DNA of 64,000 nucleotides from Cherax quadricarinatus (GCF_038502225.1 NC_091307.1:20251032-20315031); one strand, 5' to 3'; shown: positions 43,841 through 55,959, counted from the stretch's first letter. Notes: a model not told the origin generated them from the sequence alone. Program-made: numbers and translations.

Positions 43841-46589
43841 GGTGAGAATCGGGAAATGGGTATAAGATTGTAAAGAAAGGGGCTAGGCATGAAATGGGTA
43901 CTAAGGAAAGAAGGACGGGAAGCAGTGAGGATGCGTGTTAGGGAAGAGGTCAGAACAAAGTCAACAAGTGGGGGTACTGGTGATTTACTCATGGAATGTT
44001 GTTGCATTTCATGAAGTACTAAACCTGCGTAGGTCACTGAACGCAGGGAGGTGGTGGAGACTCGATCTTCCGTCTTGACAATCTCGTCCCGGTCTCTGAC
44101 CAGTCAGTCTGTTGGCATTGGTGCTCTGATGTTGAGAAACAATTGTAAGTATGCAAACAGTTGTGAATGATATGGTCGAATTGGACTAACTATCCACTTC
44201 GAAAGTTTCGGTTCTTTGAAATTCTGTTGGAATTCTTCTCATATTGTTGCAGATCTCGTATTTTTGCAATACTTCTCGTATTGTTGCAATTCTTATCTTA
44301 TTGTTGCAGTTTTCATATTGTACAGTTCTTCTCTTATTGCAGTCCTCAGTCTCCTTGTAGACAGTCCAGTGTTACAATATCAAATATTTATGGGAAGCGC
44401 TATCCCGTATGAGTTATTCAGATCAAGAAGTGGTGATAATTCGATCCTTCGTTCCCTGTGTGCGAGTTTTCTACCTTACTGTAATTATCTGGCCATAAAT
44501 AATTTTATTTGTTCGTCTTTTCGTTAGGGAGCCTTTGGCACTTGATAACCCACTCATTGACTCCCTGGAGCAGTTGTAGTGGTAATTCTGTTAGCTACTA
44601 TGACGGGGGACACGGAAGACCGCTGGTGTGCAGTGCTTGAGGTAGTGTTAATTCCTTCTTTGAGAACTTTTCTCTAAGTCTAATTACCCCCCCCCCCATC
44701 CCGCAATGTGCGAATGTGACTTCCAGGATGTGCTATGTGAGACCCGGGATTCTCTCTCTCTCTGGAATATAATAATAATTATGATAACTATTCATCACTC
44801 AATACGTTTGTGTTCCTTTATTAAGGATACCAAAATTTTCACACTCTTATTTTCTTGGTCCATTATTTCGTATTATGCATGCTTCATTCCAGCTTGCATT
44901 GGATCCATCCTGTCTTGTACTTGGTGACATTTGCATTTCAAAATATATTCCGTGCTGTCCTTGTTTAGCCCAGTGAGATCCCATATTCGTTCATGCCTTC
45001 CACGCCGTGCTACGCTGCCATAACCTCCTCTAAAATTTGCAACACTCCCATACTCTCGTACTATTCCTTGTGTGGTCGCATCGTTCCACGGTGGTGTTGG
45101 AGGGTGGAAGGTTGTCGTCAGCGTAAAGGCAGGCTGCGACAATGGTCCGATAACAAGGGGAACATAAACGACGGGGCGCAGACGGGGTATTATTCTCAAG
45201 CCGGCGGTCACAGCACAAGTGGGGAAGAGTTCCAGGAACGTCAAGAATGGCAGCCCCGCGCTGTTTGCTGGCAAGGTTTGCGATATTTTTTGACACCGCA
45301 TTATTACCGGGATATTCTGGAGGAGCGTCTGGCTTGTGTTATTGTCCGTCACGGTTTTTCGCTGTCCTCTGCGAGCGCGTGTTTGCATGTGTGTTTGCTT
45401 ATGTATTACTCGTGGTAGTGTGTCAGCAGAATACAGAAGGGGATGGGATGAGCGGTGTTGTGAACCTGGGGTGGTTTGTGTCGCGTTAGTCAGTTCATCA
45501 TCCCTTCATTATGACGGGGACCATCATCGTCATCATCATCTTCGCCACCATTTTCCAGGAACACACACTCAACATCCTACCTCTGAAAGCTTTTATATCC
45601 ACACCGGCATTCATACCTAAACACACAACGTGAGCTGCTACAGTCTCAAGTGACAACGCCTTATTCTTGTGTCAAGATCCCTGGGCAGAGTGACACGTCA
45701 ATGAGCATCATAAGGACTTCTTCACTTCACTGAATTTGTTTTCAGTAAGTCTATATGAATGATTGAAAGATGAGACTTGAAGCCCTAGATGAGAGTAACA
45801 GGTGTGGGAGGGAAGTTAAGGAGATGTTAGCATCGGGTATGAGGGATGAGGTAGAGGAGATGCATCTGGAAGAGAGTTGTGATGTAACTGAAAAAAAATA
45901 ATATGGATGTTACTGAGAGAATGATAATGTATATGAGTGGCAGTGTATCTGAGAGAGTAGTGCTGTGTCTGAGAGTGGTTTCGTGTCTGTGAGAACAGTG
46001 ATGACCTGAGAGTGTAGAGATGATGTATTTTAATATTTTTTCTTCCCTTTTTGTTTACACTATGTGTTTGTTATTCACATGTTGCTGCAAGCAACTCCGA
46101 ACACAGGAGTCGTTTTGGTCGTCCTGTTCTGTACCTCCGAGCGTGGGGGCGTCTTAAGGTCATTGTGAAAGTCTTGTTTTTCGCCATTTTGTAATAAGCC
46201 TATGACCGGTTTCGATAATTTTTTACCCTCCTTGTAGACTGCCTATTCAACCAGGCTGTTTGGCATTCACACATGATCAAACTAAAAGCAAAGTATGTGG
46301 TCAACCTTGTGGTTACTATCTGGAACACTGTGTTTGATTGTTTGCTTATTGAGGAATATATAGGTAGTACAACAATCTATATGGTATGTCACTGTATCGT
46401 ATTAATGAAAATAATTAACTATACATATAGAGCATATATCCTATATTTACTTGCAACAATAAGACATAATTTGTGGATATATAACCCTTTAGGGGGTTAG
46501 TTCCTAACCCTTTTGTGTATTAATTTGCTCCTGCGCTACCGTCAATAGTCATTTTCGTGGCAAAATCTAAAAGAATCTGATCCGGATAT
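43841..46589. other. No gene recognised
   Basis: 44255-44345 repeats 'cttctcttattgttgcagt' loosely. 44390-44440 has a family E-like 'gggaagcgctatcccgta'. 44993-45420 holds overlapping open frames on both strands (up to 171 residues minus, 141 plus) with no domain I recognise. A run of TATGATCATC-type words lies near 45510-45550. Confidence 0.35.
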
Positions 46590-47010
46590 GCAATATCAGT
46601 AATGTCTCTTCTCCAGAGAGTACGTTCCGAGTACTTTGACGAGTTCCCAGTGGTTTTAATTCTTCATTGAGCTTATGTTGTCAGTAAACTATCTATGTAC
46701 ATTTTCCCGCTCTGATATCTCTTGTTTAGAAAGGTCTCGTTTCCCACTCTGTTATTTTTTGTAACCTTTGTTACATTTGCTTTGTGTTCTCTGAATGACG
46801 TTCTGTGAGATGATCTGCCTGCTTTCTGTATTCTGAGCTCGTTTTGAGCTTGTCATTCTTCCCATATCAAAGCAATTAACTCTTGTCACTATTTCACATG
46901 TTATTTTTATTTACCTATTGGAAGACTTTGTTGATATCTATTGATATTTTTTCAGCATCTTCTACTGAGGCGACTTATTATGGTATCATCTGCAAAGAAT
47001 ACGATGTACT
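46590..47010 (-). mobile_element. Decayed family A/B LINE, RT region, no open frame
   Basis: Found only by reading broken frames on the minus strand. Near 47000-46985 FADDT-like text (CAGATGATACC) is followed after a frame change by ASVEDAEKISIDINKVFQ, matching family A SAAEDAVNLQEDINKVFQ. Near 46670-46600 another frame gives HWELVKVLGTYSLEKRHY, matching YWERLEALDLYSLERRRERY. About 190 codons present in family A between these are deleted. Confidence 0.7.
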
Positions 47011-48060
47011 TTAATATGTTTTTACCCACTGGTTAGGATTAAAGGATTCCGAACTTAAAAGTTAGAACCTAAAAGGAGTGGGTGGGATGTGGGTGTGGGG
47101 CCGGGAAGGCCATGGGTGTTGCAGTGGTCAAGAAGACAGGGGACGCTACAGGGGTCGTGGAGGGTGAATGGCCATCTGGGCATGGCAGGGCTGATAGCGG
47201 CTCTGTAACCTTGGCACTTAAGACAGCCGCTAATCCTCCCCCTTGATGAAGTCTCCGTGTTCTGGCCGCGATTATGTTCTTAAGAGATATGCCGCCGAGA
47301 CTGTGAGAGGCAGTGTGGCCGGATGGCCACTTAGTGAAAAGGATAACTGAGAAGTTTTCTGGTCAGTAAGTGACTTGGCAGCTTTGTAGTATTTCCTGAC
47401 ACCATTGAAGGTCAGTGGAAGAGCGTTCAGCTCAGCCGAATGAACATTGGTTCAGTCGTTGGGCGAAACAGGTCATATAGGCAAATCTGTTTACAGTTGC
47501 TTGTTTTCTTGGAGCTCTGCTGGTACCCAGGACATATGAGGGTTCTGGGTGACGAAATGGGGAATGCCGAGACGGAGGTTGTTGTGTTGAGCCTTGCCCA
47601 TGGCTGACTTATGCCAGACAGTGACTTCTTGGGCTTCCATACATCGATGTGTTCTTTGGCAGTGTTTAGCCCATTGGGCCCTTCAGGCGAGCAACGAGTT
47701 ACTTTACCTGGTTGTGTTTGTTTGGCCTCCTGCGTTAGAAAAATTGCCATTGGGGCGATTAACTGTAGGTTGAGGAAGTCCACATAAACTATGCCCACCT
47801 GTTTTCAGGTGCTGCTGCCTTCTGTGTAACTTCGTAAGTGTTGCTAACTGCAGAGCACATTTTACAAGTTTGCCCTTCGGCCTTCTCACTTATATCGTGG
47901 TTTAAAAAACAATCAGGGTATCTGTAGGAAAATTTCAATAATCTTAAGACATTTACATGTTGATTTTCTCTTTAAATCGATGTGGGTTATTTTAACATCC
48001 TCGGTCACACATCCCAGGTCACACTAAGGTCTCTCACACATGCCGGGTCACACCCACATC
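47011..48060. other. No gene recognised
   Basis: A 123-residue minus-strand open frame (47798-47427) has no recognised domain and no codon-scale conservation can be judged from one sequence. Confidence 0.35.
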
Positions 48061-48385
48061 TCAGAGAACAGAAGGACCAAGGGTGAAACAACTACGACGC
48101 TCAAAATACTGAGTGGGAGTGACCGGGTGGACGGGGAAGTATGTTCGAGAGGCGGGTCTCAGGTACTCGAGAACACAGTTGGAAGGCAAACAATACAGAT
48201 GAGTCTCGGGCCTTAGAGTTGTCAGGAAGGGGAACGTGGCAAATGCGAGATCCATACATAGTTTCAAGAGGAGGTATGATGGGGTCACACAGCCAGGAGA
48301 GCGGAAACTCAGTAGCGGCCAGTGGAAAGGAAGGGTCCGGAGTTGAAAATCGACCCCTACAATGACAAATAGGTGAGTGCACATA
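48061..48385 (+). mobile_element. Family C CR1-like LINE 3' fragment, diverged
   Basis: Colinear with 22430-22765: 'acgctcaaaatactga', 'gtactcgagaacacagttgga', GATCCATACATAGTTTCAAG, then GAAAATCGACCCCTACAATG and a single AATAGGTGAGTGCAC terminal unit. Stops in every frame show that it is old. Confidence 0.88.
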
Positions 48386-48461
48386 CTGGACCACACTCAT
48401 ACATCCTAGGTTACACACACACATCCTGGGTCTCACACATTACGGGTCAGACACACACCGG

Positions 48462-48462
<1 letters not shown>

Positions 48463-48531
<69 letters not shown>
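48463..48531. repeat. (CA)n microsatellite with flanking CACAC-rich repeats
   Basis: About 69 bp of CA. The 48400-48660 surroundings repeat 'cacacacatcccgggtcaca' about seven times. Confidence 0.95.
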
Positions 48532-48532
<1 letters not shown>

Positions 48533-48761
48533 CCCGGGTTATACACATACCGAGTCACGCACACATCCCGGGTCATACATTCCCGGTCACACATACCGGG
48601 GTCACACAAACATACCGGGGTCACACACACATCCCGGGTCACACACACATCCCGGGAGTTCCCCGTCGCCAGGTTTTGATTTAGTGGCTGCTACTTGACA
48701 AGTTTATGAGCTTTTGATTAATGCCCTTTGGTCGTTTTCTGGCAGTATTTATTTTGTGGGC

Positions 48762-49045
48762 CTTGTTTAATGTGTGGGCCCATGTGGGTCCTGTTTAATA
48801 TGTGGGCCCGTGTGGGCCCTGTTTAATGTGTGGGCCCATGTGGGTCCTGTTTAATATGTGGGCCCGTGTGGGCCCTGTTTAATGTGTGGGCCCATGTGGG
48901 TCCTGTTTAATATGTGGGCCCTGTTTAATGTGTGGGCTCATGTGGGTCCTGTTTAATATGTGGGCCCGTGTGGGTCCTGTTTAATGTGTGGGCCCATGTG
49001 GGTCCTGTTTAATATGTGGGCTCACGTGGGTTCTGTTTAATATGA
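48762..49045. repeat. 28-bp minisatellite with dimer structure
   Basis: The unit is GTTTAATGTGTGGGCCCATG followed by TGGGTCCT. It alternates with a GTTTAATATGTGGGCCCGTG variant, giving a 56-bp dimer repeated several times. Confidence 0.93.
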
Positions 49046-49863
49046 ATCTGGGTGTGTGTGTGTGTATGGCAGGACCCCATGTGGGCCTTGTTTAATGTAT
49101 TGAAGCCCGGGTTGGTTTGTGGGGGCCTGTGTGGGTGCATTAGTGTCAGCGTGTGTGTGGGTTGATGTGGGTGCGTTAGTCAACATGTGTGGGGGTTGGT
49201 GTGGGTGCGAGAGACCTGTTTAATGCAGAGGACCTGTTTCATATATGTTCTTCGTTTCTTCTTTTGTTTGCGCCCCATTTTTCATTACTGCAGTACCATT
49301 TTCTTCTAAGCCTTCTTCTCCATTTTATTCTTTCTTTCTCCCTCCTGTTCTTCCAGTTTTCGCTTCCCTCTAGCCACCGCATAGTTCAAAGGCCTGCAAA
49401 ATTCCATTTACCGAGGCCGGTACTTTTATATAGACGCTGGCGAGGTTCACGTCGATGTTGATTAATGTTCCTTTTTTGATTAATGTGCTTCTAGGCCGCC
49501 CTTTCTGGAGCTCATTTTTAAGTGCTCTCTCCTGTATGTTTTCCTCTCCCCGGTGTTTGTCTCCTCTGGTGTTCATCATTCTTCCTTTTCCCCGTCTATT
49601 CATGATTGGCGTTATGCCCTTGTCGGCACAGCTAACCTCACCACTTGCCTCGTGTTTGAGCTTGTGTGTTTGTTGATGGCTCTGGAGAGTAGCATCGTTC
49701 CCGCGGAGCGCGCTCACGCCAGATCTGGTTAAGGACGGTTTGGTCAGGCCAGTGGTGCTTTGATGTAGATGGTGTGGTGATACCAATAAACTGTAGAAAT
49801 ATTTATCATAAAATACTAAGCATTTGATGTCTAGCCAGTGAAATCCTTTAACTACATGATAGT
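49046..49863. other. No gene recognised
   Basis: The left part is GT-rich. 49250-49380 is pyrimidine-rich. The 138-residue minus-strand open frame (49786-49370) shows no known domain. Confidence 0.35.
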
Positions 49864-49921
<58 letters not shown>

Positions 49922-50208
49922 TCTTTATTTACTACATGTACAAGGTATACAGGCCTAGCTGACATCAATGACATACTACTATATAGCAAGCCACTTGTTA
50001 TGCAGAACATTTCGGGAAAATTAGGTCAGTTTTGTCCCAGGATGCGACCCATACCGGTTATCTAACACCCAGGTACCCACTTTACTGGTGGGGTGAACAT
50101 AGACAACCGGTGTAAGGAAACACGCCCAGTGTTTCAACAATTGCCGGGAATCGAACCCGGACGCTCAGCGTGTGAAGTGAGAGCTTTTGCCACCAGGCTA
50201 CGGGGCGT
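49864..50208 (-). mobile_element. Full-length tRNA-derived SINE with (ATT)n 3' tail
   Basis: On the minus strand the head begins near 50208. It has a tRNA-like GCCTGGTGGCAAAAGC (A-box region) and CGGGTTCGATTCCC (B box, 50146-50160 region), then the conserved body including GGGTCGCATCC, CATAACAAGTGGC and CCTGTATACCTTGTACATGT. It ends in an (ATT)n tail, seen on the + strand as (TAA)n at 49864-49921. Head plus body are about 285 bp. No internal open frame; it would depend on a LINE for movement. Confidence 0.9.
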
Positions 50209-50349
50209 GATGCATAATGATAACCTTCAACTCCATGATAATATTCTTTAACTGCATTATAATATTCTTCAACTCTATGTTAATATTCTTTAACTCCATG
50301 TTAATATTTTTTGATTGCACGCTACTGTTCTTTACCCCCCGGCTAGTCA

Positions 50350-50500
50350 GTACCTGACCAGCCGGGCTGTGGTTCGTGCGTCAGTGTGTAGTGACAGCCT
50401 GGTTGATCAGACCCTGATCCACCACGAGACCTGGTCTCAGACCGAGCCGCGGGGGCGTTGACCCCCGAAACCCTCTCCGGGTATACTCCAGGCATACCCC
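50350..50500 (+). mobile_element. Family A LINE 3' fragment
   Basis: CAGCCGGGCTGTGGTTCGTG, GCCTGGTTGATCAGACCCTG, then GCGGGGGCGTTGACCCCCGA and CCCTCTCCGGGTATACTCC. Confidence 0.9.
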
Positions 50501-50514
50501 CACGATAATATTTT

Positions 50515-50995
50515 TTACCCCCACGATATTAAGGCACTTGTACTCACCATTCTGAAGTATTGCTGCACAATCAATTTCGAGGGGCTCTGCTACCCTACCA
50601 ATTAATTAAGCCTGGTGAAATTGCAGACCTGGACACTACCTGGTGCATCCATTCGCACACCTAAATTACCGGGGATTTTGTAAAATCTGGGCAATTGTGC
50701 TTCCTGGAACACAGGCGATAAAGATGAAAATTTCCTGGAATGTATAGTGGGACTGGTTCCATATCTGCACACAATTATTTTTTCCTGTCTGCAGTGCTTG
50801 CCGAGGACGGAAGGCGCTGTAGATAGGGCAAAATAACACCGTCTTGAAGAGGGTCGACAAGCGTGATCACGGTGTAATGGCCGGGCTGTTGTGCCTGTGT
50901 TGGACTGCGTGCGGCCAGCACCAACAGGCTGATTAGATCAGTCCGTTAAGAGCGAGGCCGGGCCTGGGAGCAGACCGCAGGGACAGTGATTCTTC
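50515..50995 (+). mobile_element. Decayed family A/B LINE C-terminal region
   Basis: Recognised from short frames on the + strand: KALVLTILKYCC near 50530, KPGEIADLD in another frame near 50610, CFLEHRR and GLVPYLHT near 50700-50785, then GGCCGGGCTGTTGTGCCTGT and GGACTGCGTGCGGCCAGCAC on DNA. No long open frame. It lies 15 bp downstream of another family A end. Confidence 0.72.
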
Positions 50996-51124
50996 CCTCT
51001 TCCCAGAACCGTCTACAATGAAACTACGGGTTTTGTCCTCATCCAACTCATTACATTGTTGAAGTTGTATATATAATAATGTATATAATTTTTAGGCCAA
51101 TATACTGAGCTTGAAGTAAGCTTT

Positions 51125-51190
51125 GTACTCGCCTAATTGTAGTTACAGGGGTCTGGTGTCAGCTCCTGCCGGATGTACTCGCCTATTGTG
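51125..51190 (-). mobile_element. Family C LINE 3' terminus
   Basis: GTACTCGCCTAATTGTAGTT, then ACAGGGGTCTGGTGTCAGCT is the complement of the family C end (GAGCTCGGACTCGACCCCC ... CTAGGTGAGTAC). A second TGTACTCGCCTA lies at 51174. Confidence 0.75.
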
Positions 51191-51227
51191 ATGAGTGTTG
51201 TGTGTGGTGTGGCTCATTGGTTTAATG

Positions 51228-51234
51228 CCTGAGA

Positions 51235-51320
<86 letters not shown>
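51228..51320. repeat. (GA)n microsatellite
   Basis: About 90 bp of GA with two minor interruptions. Confidence 0.97.
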
Positions 51321-51508
51321 TAATGCTGGCCACATCAAGACGAATGAGGGTCATCAGCAGGAGGGATGGAGAGGCCAATAACAAGGTGCCGCCCTCCTCT
51401 GCCTCCCCAACAAAGTCACCTGTTTTTCATATGGTAATTCTGTAGTGGTCGCTCTTCAGAGTGAGAACCTCCACAGTCACACCCAGCCTGCCCCTGCCCC
51501 CCCCCCCC

Positions 51509-51511
<3 letters not shown>

Positions 51512-51543
<32 letters not shown>
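51512..51543. repeat. (CT)n microsatellite after a C run
   Basis: C-run at 51498-51509, then CT repeat. Confidence 0.93.
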
Positions 51544-51545
<2 letters not shown>

Positions 51546-51659
51546 GAGGAATTATGTAAAAAAATTGAAAAAGACAAACCACTAATAAAGTCTGTGTGAT
51601 ACCCTCTCGTGTTAACATGGCGAGAAATAAGAAAGCTGATGAAGTGACAGAAATAGGAG

Positions 51660-51815
51660 CGCCTGAAATAGGATCAACCAGGCTGTGATGGATATGTGGG
51701 CCAACGGGCCGCCAGCAGGAACAGCCTGGTTGACCAGGCAAGCACCAGACCAGCCCTGGTCCAGGGCTGGGCTGCGGGAATGTAGGAAAACTTTCGAAGC
51801 CCATCAAAGGTGTAT
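51660..51815 (+). mobile_element. Family B LINE 3' end
   Basis: GATCAACCAGGCTGTGATGG, then GCCTGGTTGACCAGGCAAGC, ending CCCATCAAAGGTGTATACC. Confidence 0.9.
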
Positions 51816-51989
51816 ACCAAACGTATATCAAGACAAGTAAATATAGATTACAGGTTTGGATGATTATAATAATTGAAATGTGTTAAGTCTGTAGTGAATG
51901 TACACAATATTACGACAGGTTTGTCTTAGGTACAGCAGTCGCAGCTGTGGCTGGGATTGCTGTAACAACTCCGAGAGGTGAGAAACAGT

Positions 51990-52165
51990 GGCAGGTGTGG
52001 TGTAGGACAGTACCGTGACTGGTGTGGTGTAGGACAGTATCGTGACTGGTGTGGTGTAGGACAGTACCGTGACAGGTGTGATGTGGTGTAGGAGAGTACC
52101 GTGACAGGACAGGTATTGTGTAGAACAGAACCGTGACAGCGGTGGTGGTGTTTAGGACAGTCGTG
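51990..52165. repeat. Minisatellite, about 27-30 bp unit
   Basis: GGTGTGGTGTAGGACAGTAC followed by CGTGACT, repeated about five times with indels. Confidence 0.9.
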
Positions 52166-52194
52166 TAGCGCGGGATGGGTTTGCTGTTGTTTTA

Positions 52195-52240
<46 letters not shown>

Positions 52241-52430
52241 TCACGGAAAATCGCTAAATCCTTATATTTATATTCAAGTGGAAGCACTAAACTCGTAAAA
52301 GCGATACATCCCCTTGGGAATATCAGATAATTGGTTTTGATTTGAGGAATGGGAGGATATCTTTGGCTCCCTTTCTCGAAAGACCTTTTTCATCATCAGG
52401 GCACCCCGACCCCCTTCTCTTTGAAATACG
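52195..52430. repeat. Family E short repeat with (ATT)n
   Basis: (ATT)n at 52195-52239, then 'ggaaaatcgctaaatcc' and 'ggaagcactaaactcg', then 'gaatgggaggat' and CATCATCAGGGCACC. The longest copy seen. Confidence 0.72.
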
Positions 52431-52846
52431 TGTTTTGATTTAGTTGGCCCCTTAACGGACTTAATGTGAGAAACAAGTTCTCTAAGTGATGGTGGAGGAA
52501 CTGATTTAATCTTACCCTGATGGTTCCTGACATTCAGTGCTCTCACCAAGCGGGCGCCGATAGTGAGCATTCGTAAAGCAGTCTGCCTCGTTGAATGATA
52601 CATGATTTGCTTTAAGTAACTGTTATGATGTAGTCGCCTGATGAAGCAGCTGTCAACTCGAGTTATGCAGCCTTGTTTATATGCCCCCTGTGGATATATG
52701 GTCTAATTGACGTGTTGTTAGAGTCACGGGTGCTTGTGTGGAGGGGAGGGGGTAAGCGTTTGTGTGTGTGGGGGGTGAAGGAGTGTTTACTTGTATAGGT
52801 GGGGGATTGCTTGTATGTGTAGGTTACCTGGAGGTTATTCTGGGGA

Positions 52847-55115
52847 TCAACGCCCCCGCGGCCCGGTCCATGACCAGGCCTCCCGATGGATCAGGGCCTG
52901 ATCAACTAGGCTGTTACTGCTGGCCGCACGCAGTCCAACGTACGAGCCACAGCCCGGCTGATCCGGCACTGACTTTAGGTATCTGTCCAGCTCTCTCTTG
53001 AAGGCAGCCAGGGGTTTATTGGCAATTCCCCTAATGCTTGATGGGAGGCTGTTGAACAGTTTTGGGCCCCGGACACTTATGGTGTTTTCTCTTAGTGTAC
53101 CAATGGCGCCCCTACTTTTTATTGGGGGCATTTTGCATCGCCTGCCCAGTCTTTTACTTTCGTAGGGAGTGATTTCTGTGTGTAGATTTGGGACCATTCC
53201 TTCCAAGATTTTCCAAGTGTAGATTATGATATATCTCTCCCTCCTGCGTTCCAACGAGTACAAGTCAAGTGCTTCCAAGCGTTCCCAGTAGTTAAGGTGC
53301 TTGACAGAATTTATACGTGCAGTAAAGGATCTCTGTACACTCTCTAGATCTGCGATTTCACCTGCTTTGAATGGAGATGTTAATGTACAGCAGTATTCCA
53401 GCCTAGAGAGAACAAGTGATTTGAAAAGGATCATCATGGGCTTGGCATCTCTCGTTTTGAAAGTTCTCATTATCCATCCTATCATTTTCTTTGCACGTGC
53501 GATCGTGGCACTGTTGTGATCCTTGAAAGTGAGATCCTCAGACATTACTACTCCCAGGTCCCTTACATTATTTTTCCGCTCTATTGTATGGCCGGAGTCA
53601 GTAGTATACTCTGTTCTAGTTATTATCTCCTCCAGTTTTCCATAACGGAGTAGTTGGAATTTGTCCTCATTGAACATCATATTGTTTACCGTTGCCCGCT
53701 GGAAAACTTTGTTTATATCTTCTTGGAGGTTAACCGCGTCCTCAGCAGCTGACAGCCTCATGCAGATCCTAGTATCATCCGCAAAGGATGATACGGTGCT
53801 GTGGTGTACATCTCTGTTTATGTCTGATATGAGGATAAGGAATAAGATGGGGGCGAGTACTGTGCCTTGTGGAACAGAGCTCTTCACTATGGCAGCCTCC
53901 GATTTAACTCTGTTGACCACTACTCTTTGTGTTCGATTTGTTAGGAAGTTGAAGATCCATCTCCCCACTTTCCCAGTTATTCCTTTAGAACGTATTTTAT
54001 GGGCTATTACGCCATGATCGCATTTGTCAAATGCTTTTGCAAAGTCTGTGTATATTACATCTGCATTCTGATTTTCTTCCAGTGCATCCAAGGCCATGTC
54101 ATAGTGATCCAGTAGTTGTGAGAGGCAGGAGCGACCTGCCCTGAACCCATGTTGCCCTGGATTGTGCAGATTTTGGGAATCCAGGTGATTTGCAATCCTG
54201 CTTCTTAGCACTCTTTCAAAGATTTTTATGATGTGGGACGTCAGAGCTATTGGTCTATAGTTCTTAGCTAATGTTTTGCTGCCACCTCTATGGAGTGGGG
54301 CTATATCCGTTGTTTTAAGTGACTGTGGAATTTCACCCATGTCCAAGCTCCTCCTCCATAGTGTACTTAGGGCACACGAGAGGGGTTTCTTGAAGTTCTT
54401 AATGAAAACAGAGTTCCACGAGTCTGGGCCCGGGGCTGAGTGCATAGGCATGTTGTCAATGGCTTTTTCGAAATCTATCGGAGTTAGGGTAATGTCGGAA
54501 ATCTGGCATACATTTATGGAGTTTTGAGGCTTATTCATGAAGAAATCATTTGGGTCGACGATCCTCAGACCGGTTAGTAGTTCACTAAACACAGAGTCGT
54601 ACTGGGATTTCAATATTTCACTCATTTCCTTGTTGTCATCTGTGTAAGTCCCATCCTGTCTGAGTAAGGGCCCGATACTAGATGTGGTATTTGCCTTGTT
54701 TTTGGCATATGAAAAGAAATATTTTGAATTTCTTTCAATTTCACTAATAGCTTTAAGCTCCTCCTGCCTCTCCTGGTTCCTGTAAGAGTCATTTAGCTTA
54801 AGTTCGATAGTTTCCACTTCCCTGGTCAGCGCCTCCTTTCGTGTATCAGATATTCTAGCACTCCTGAGGAGCTCAGTGACTCTTCTTCGTCTTCTGTAGA
54901 GGGAACGTCTTTTTCTCTCCAGTTTACTCCTGCTCTTCTTCTTTCTTAGGGGAATATGCCTAGAACATGCTTCGGCTACCAGGAAGTTGATCCTTTCAAG
55001 GCACTGGTTTGGATCCATGTCATTTAAGACATCTTCCCAACATGTTTCGTTTAGGACATGGTTTACCTGGTCCCAGTTGATGTTCTTGTTGTTGAAATTG
55101 TATTTTGTGAAACAC
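52847..55115 (-). CDS. Family A reverse transcriptase (open frame)
   Basis: 723 residues are open from an internal ATG at 55018, and the frame continues upstream to about 55115 (NNKNINWDQVNHVLNETCWE). Visible in order: a basic linker (KKKSRSKLERKRRSLYRRRR); RT motifs SAPGPDSWNSVFIKNF, LKTTDIAPLHRGG, NYRPIALTSHIIKIFERVL, PGQHGFRAGRSCLSQL, DFAKAFDKCDH, SSVPQGTVLAPILF and the catalytic FADDT (53771-53785); then the C-terminal region with NYWERLEALDLYSLERRR and GPKLFNSLPSSIRG. Target-primed reverse transcription would be its role. The stop at 52847 lies within the 3' terminal repeat family shared with all the solo fragments. The intact frame suggests moderate age. Confidence 0.92.
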
Positions 55116-55895
55116 CTTCACAGGTACATGCATTCTGCTGTTCAGGACCCCTATGCATGTACGTCTGGACTTCGATTAGATTGTGATCGGAATTAGTTGT
55201 TTTTGATATTCTTATGTCTCTTATCAGGTCCTCATTATTTGTGAAGATAAGGTCAAGTGTGTTTTCTAGTCTTGTTGGCTCCACTATCTGCTGCTTAAGG
55301 TGTGTTTTTCGCAGAGACTTAGTAGCTCATGTGTGTGTGACCTTTCATCTGCGCTACCTCCGGGGATTGTTTCAGCTATAACATTATTTGCTACATTCTT
55401 CCATTTTGTATGCCTTAGGTTGAAATCACCAAGCAGTAAGATGTTTGGGGATGGAGCCGGAAGGTTTTCCAAACAGTAATCGATTTTCAGTAGCTGTTCC
55501 TTGATCTGTTGTGAGGTTGCATCTGGTGGCTTGTATACAACCACAATGACTAGGTTTTGGGTCTCGATCATTATTGATAGAACTTCAACTACCTCATTTG
55601 TGGTGTTCAGCAACTCCGTGCAGATAAGGGACTCTTTGACATACAGGCCAACCCCCCCTTGTTGCCTGTTTTTTCTGTCGCATCTAATAAGGTTGTAACC
55701 ACTTATGCATATTTCACTGTCAAAGTGATTTTTTGTGTGAGTCTCTGTGAAGGCTGCAAACATTGTATTAGACTCCACTAGAAGTCCACTGATAAAAGGT
55801 ATTTTGTTGTTGGTGGATGGCTTAAGGCCCAGTATATTAGCAAATATGAACGAGGTTGTATTCTGTGTTTGTTGGGGGGATTTTGTTATTGGCAT
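55063..55895 (-). pseudogene. Family A endonuclease, broken by two frameshifts
   Basis: The N-terminal frame (55895-55284) gives NILGLKPS, FTETHTKNHFDS, the QQGGVGLYVKESL motif, VVYKPPDA, and LLLGDFNLRH. The C-terminal part lies in another frame (from about 55305 to 55063): LKQQIVEPTRLENTLDLIFT and NSDHNL, with the catalytic SDH at 55183-55191. A second shift near 55110 joins it to the RT frame. These are APE-type endonuclease signatures. The breaks could be mutations or, at this size, assembly errors. Confidence 0.88.
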
Positions 55896-55959
55896 CAGGT
55901 TAGAGATGTTTGTGTGGATTCCTTGTGTAGAAGCATTTGCTTGTGTAGTATGGACATGT

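Larger units (their letters stand above)
52823..55940 (-). mobile_element. Family A LINE, nearly complete ORF2 region
   Basis: About 3.1 kb on the minus strand with an APE-type endonuclease, RT and the family A 3' end (GGTTACCTGGAGGTTATTCT at 52823 on the + strand). The sequence beyond 55895 has no ORF1-like frame. The left flank TTGCTTGTATGTGTAG and the right flank TTGCTTGTGTAGTATGG (about 55937) are similar and could be a worn target-site duplication. Confidence 0.9.

Noticed and set aside
44873..45420. Overlapping frames of 171 and 141 residues on opposite strands
   Set aside because: No domain on either strand and no basis for choosing one.
47427..47798. 123-residue minus-strand frame
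   Set aside because: No motif I recognise; its length is compatible with chance in this amount of sequence.
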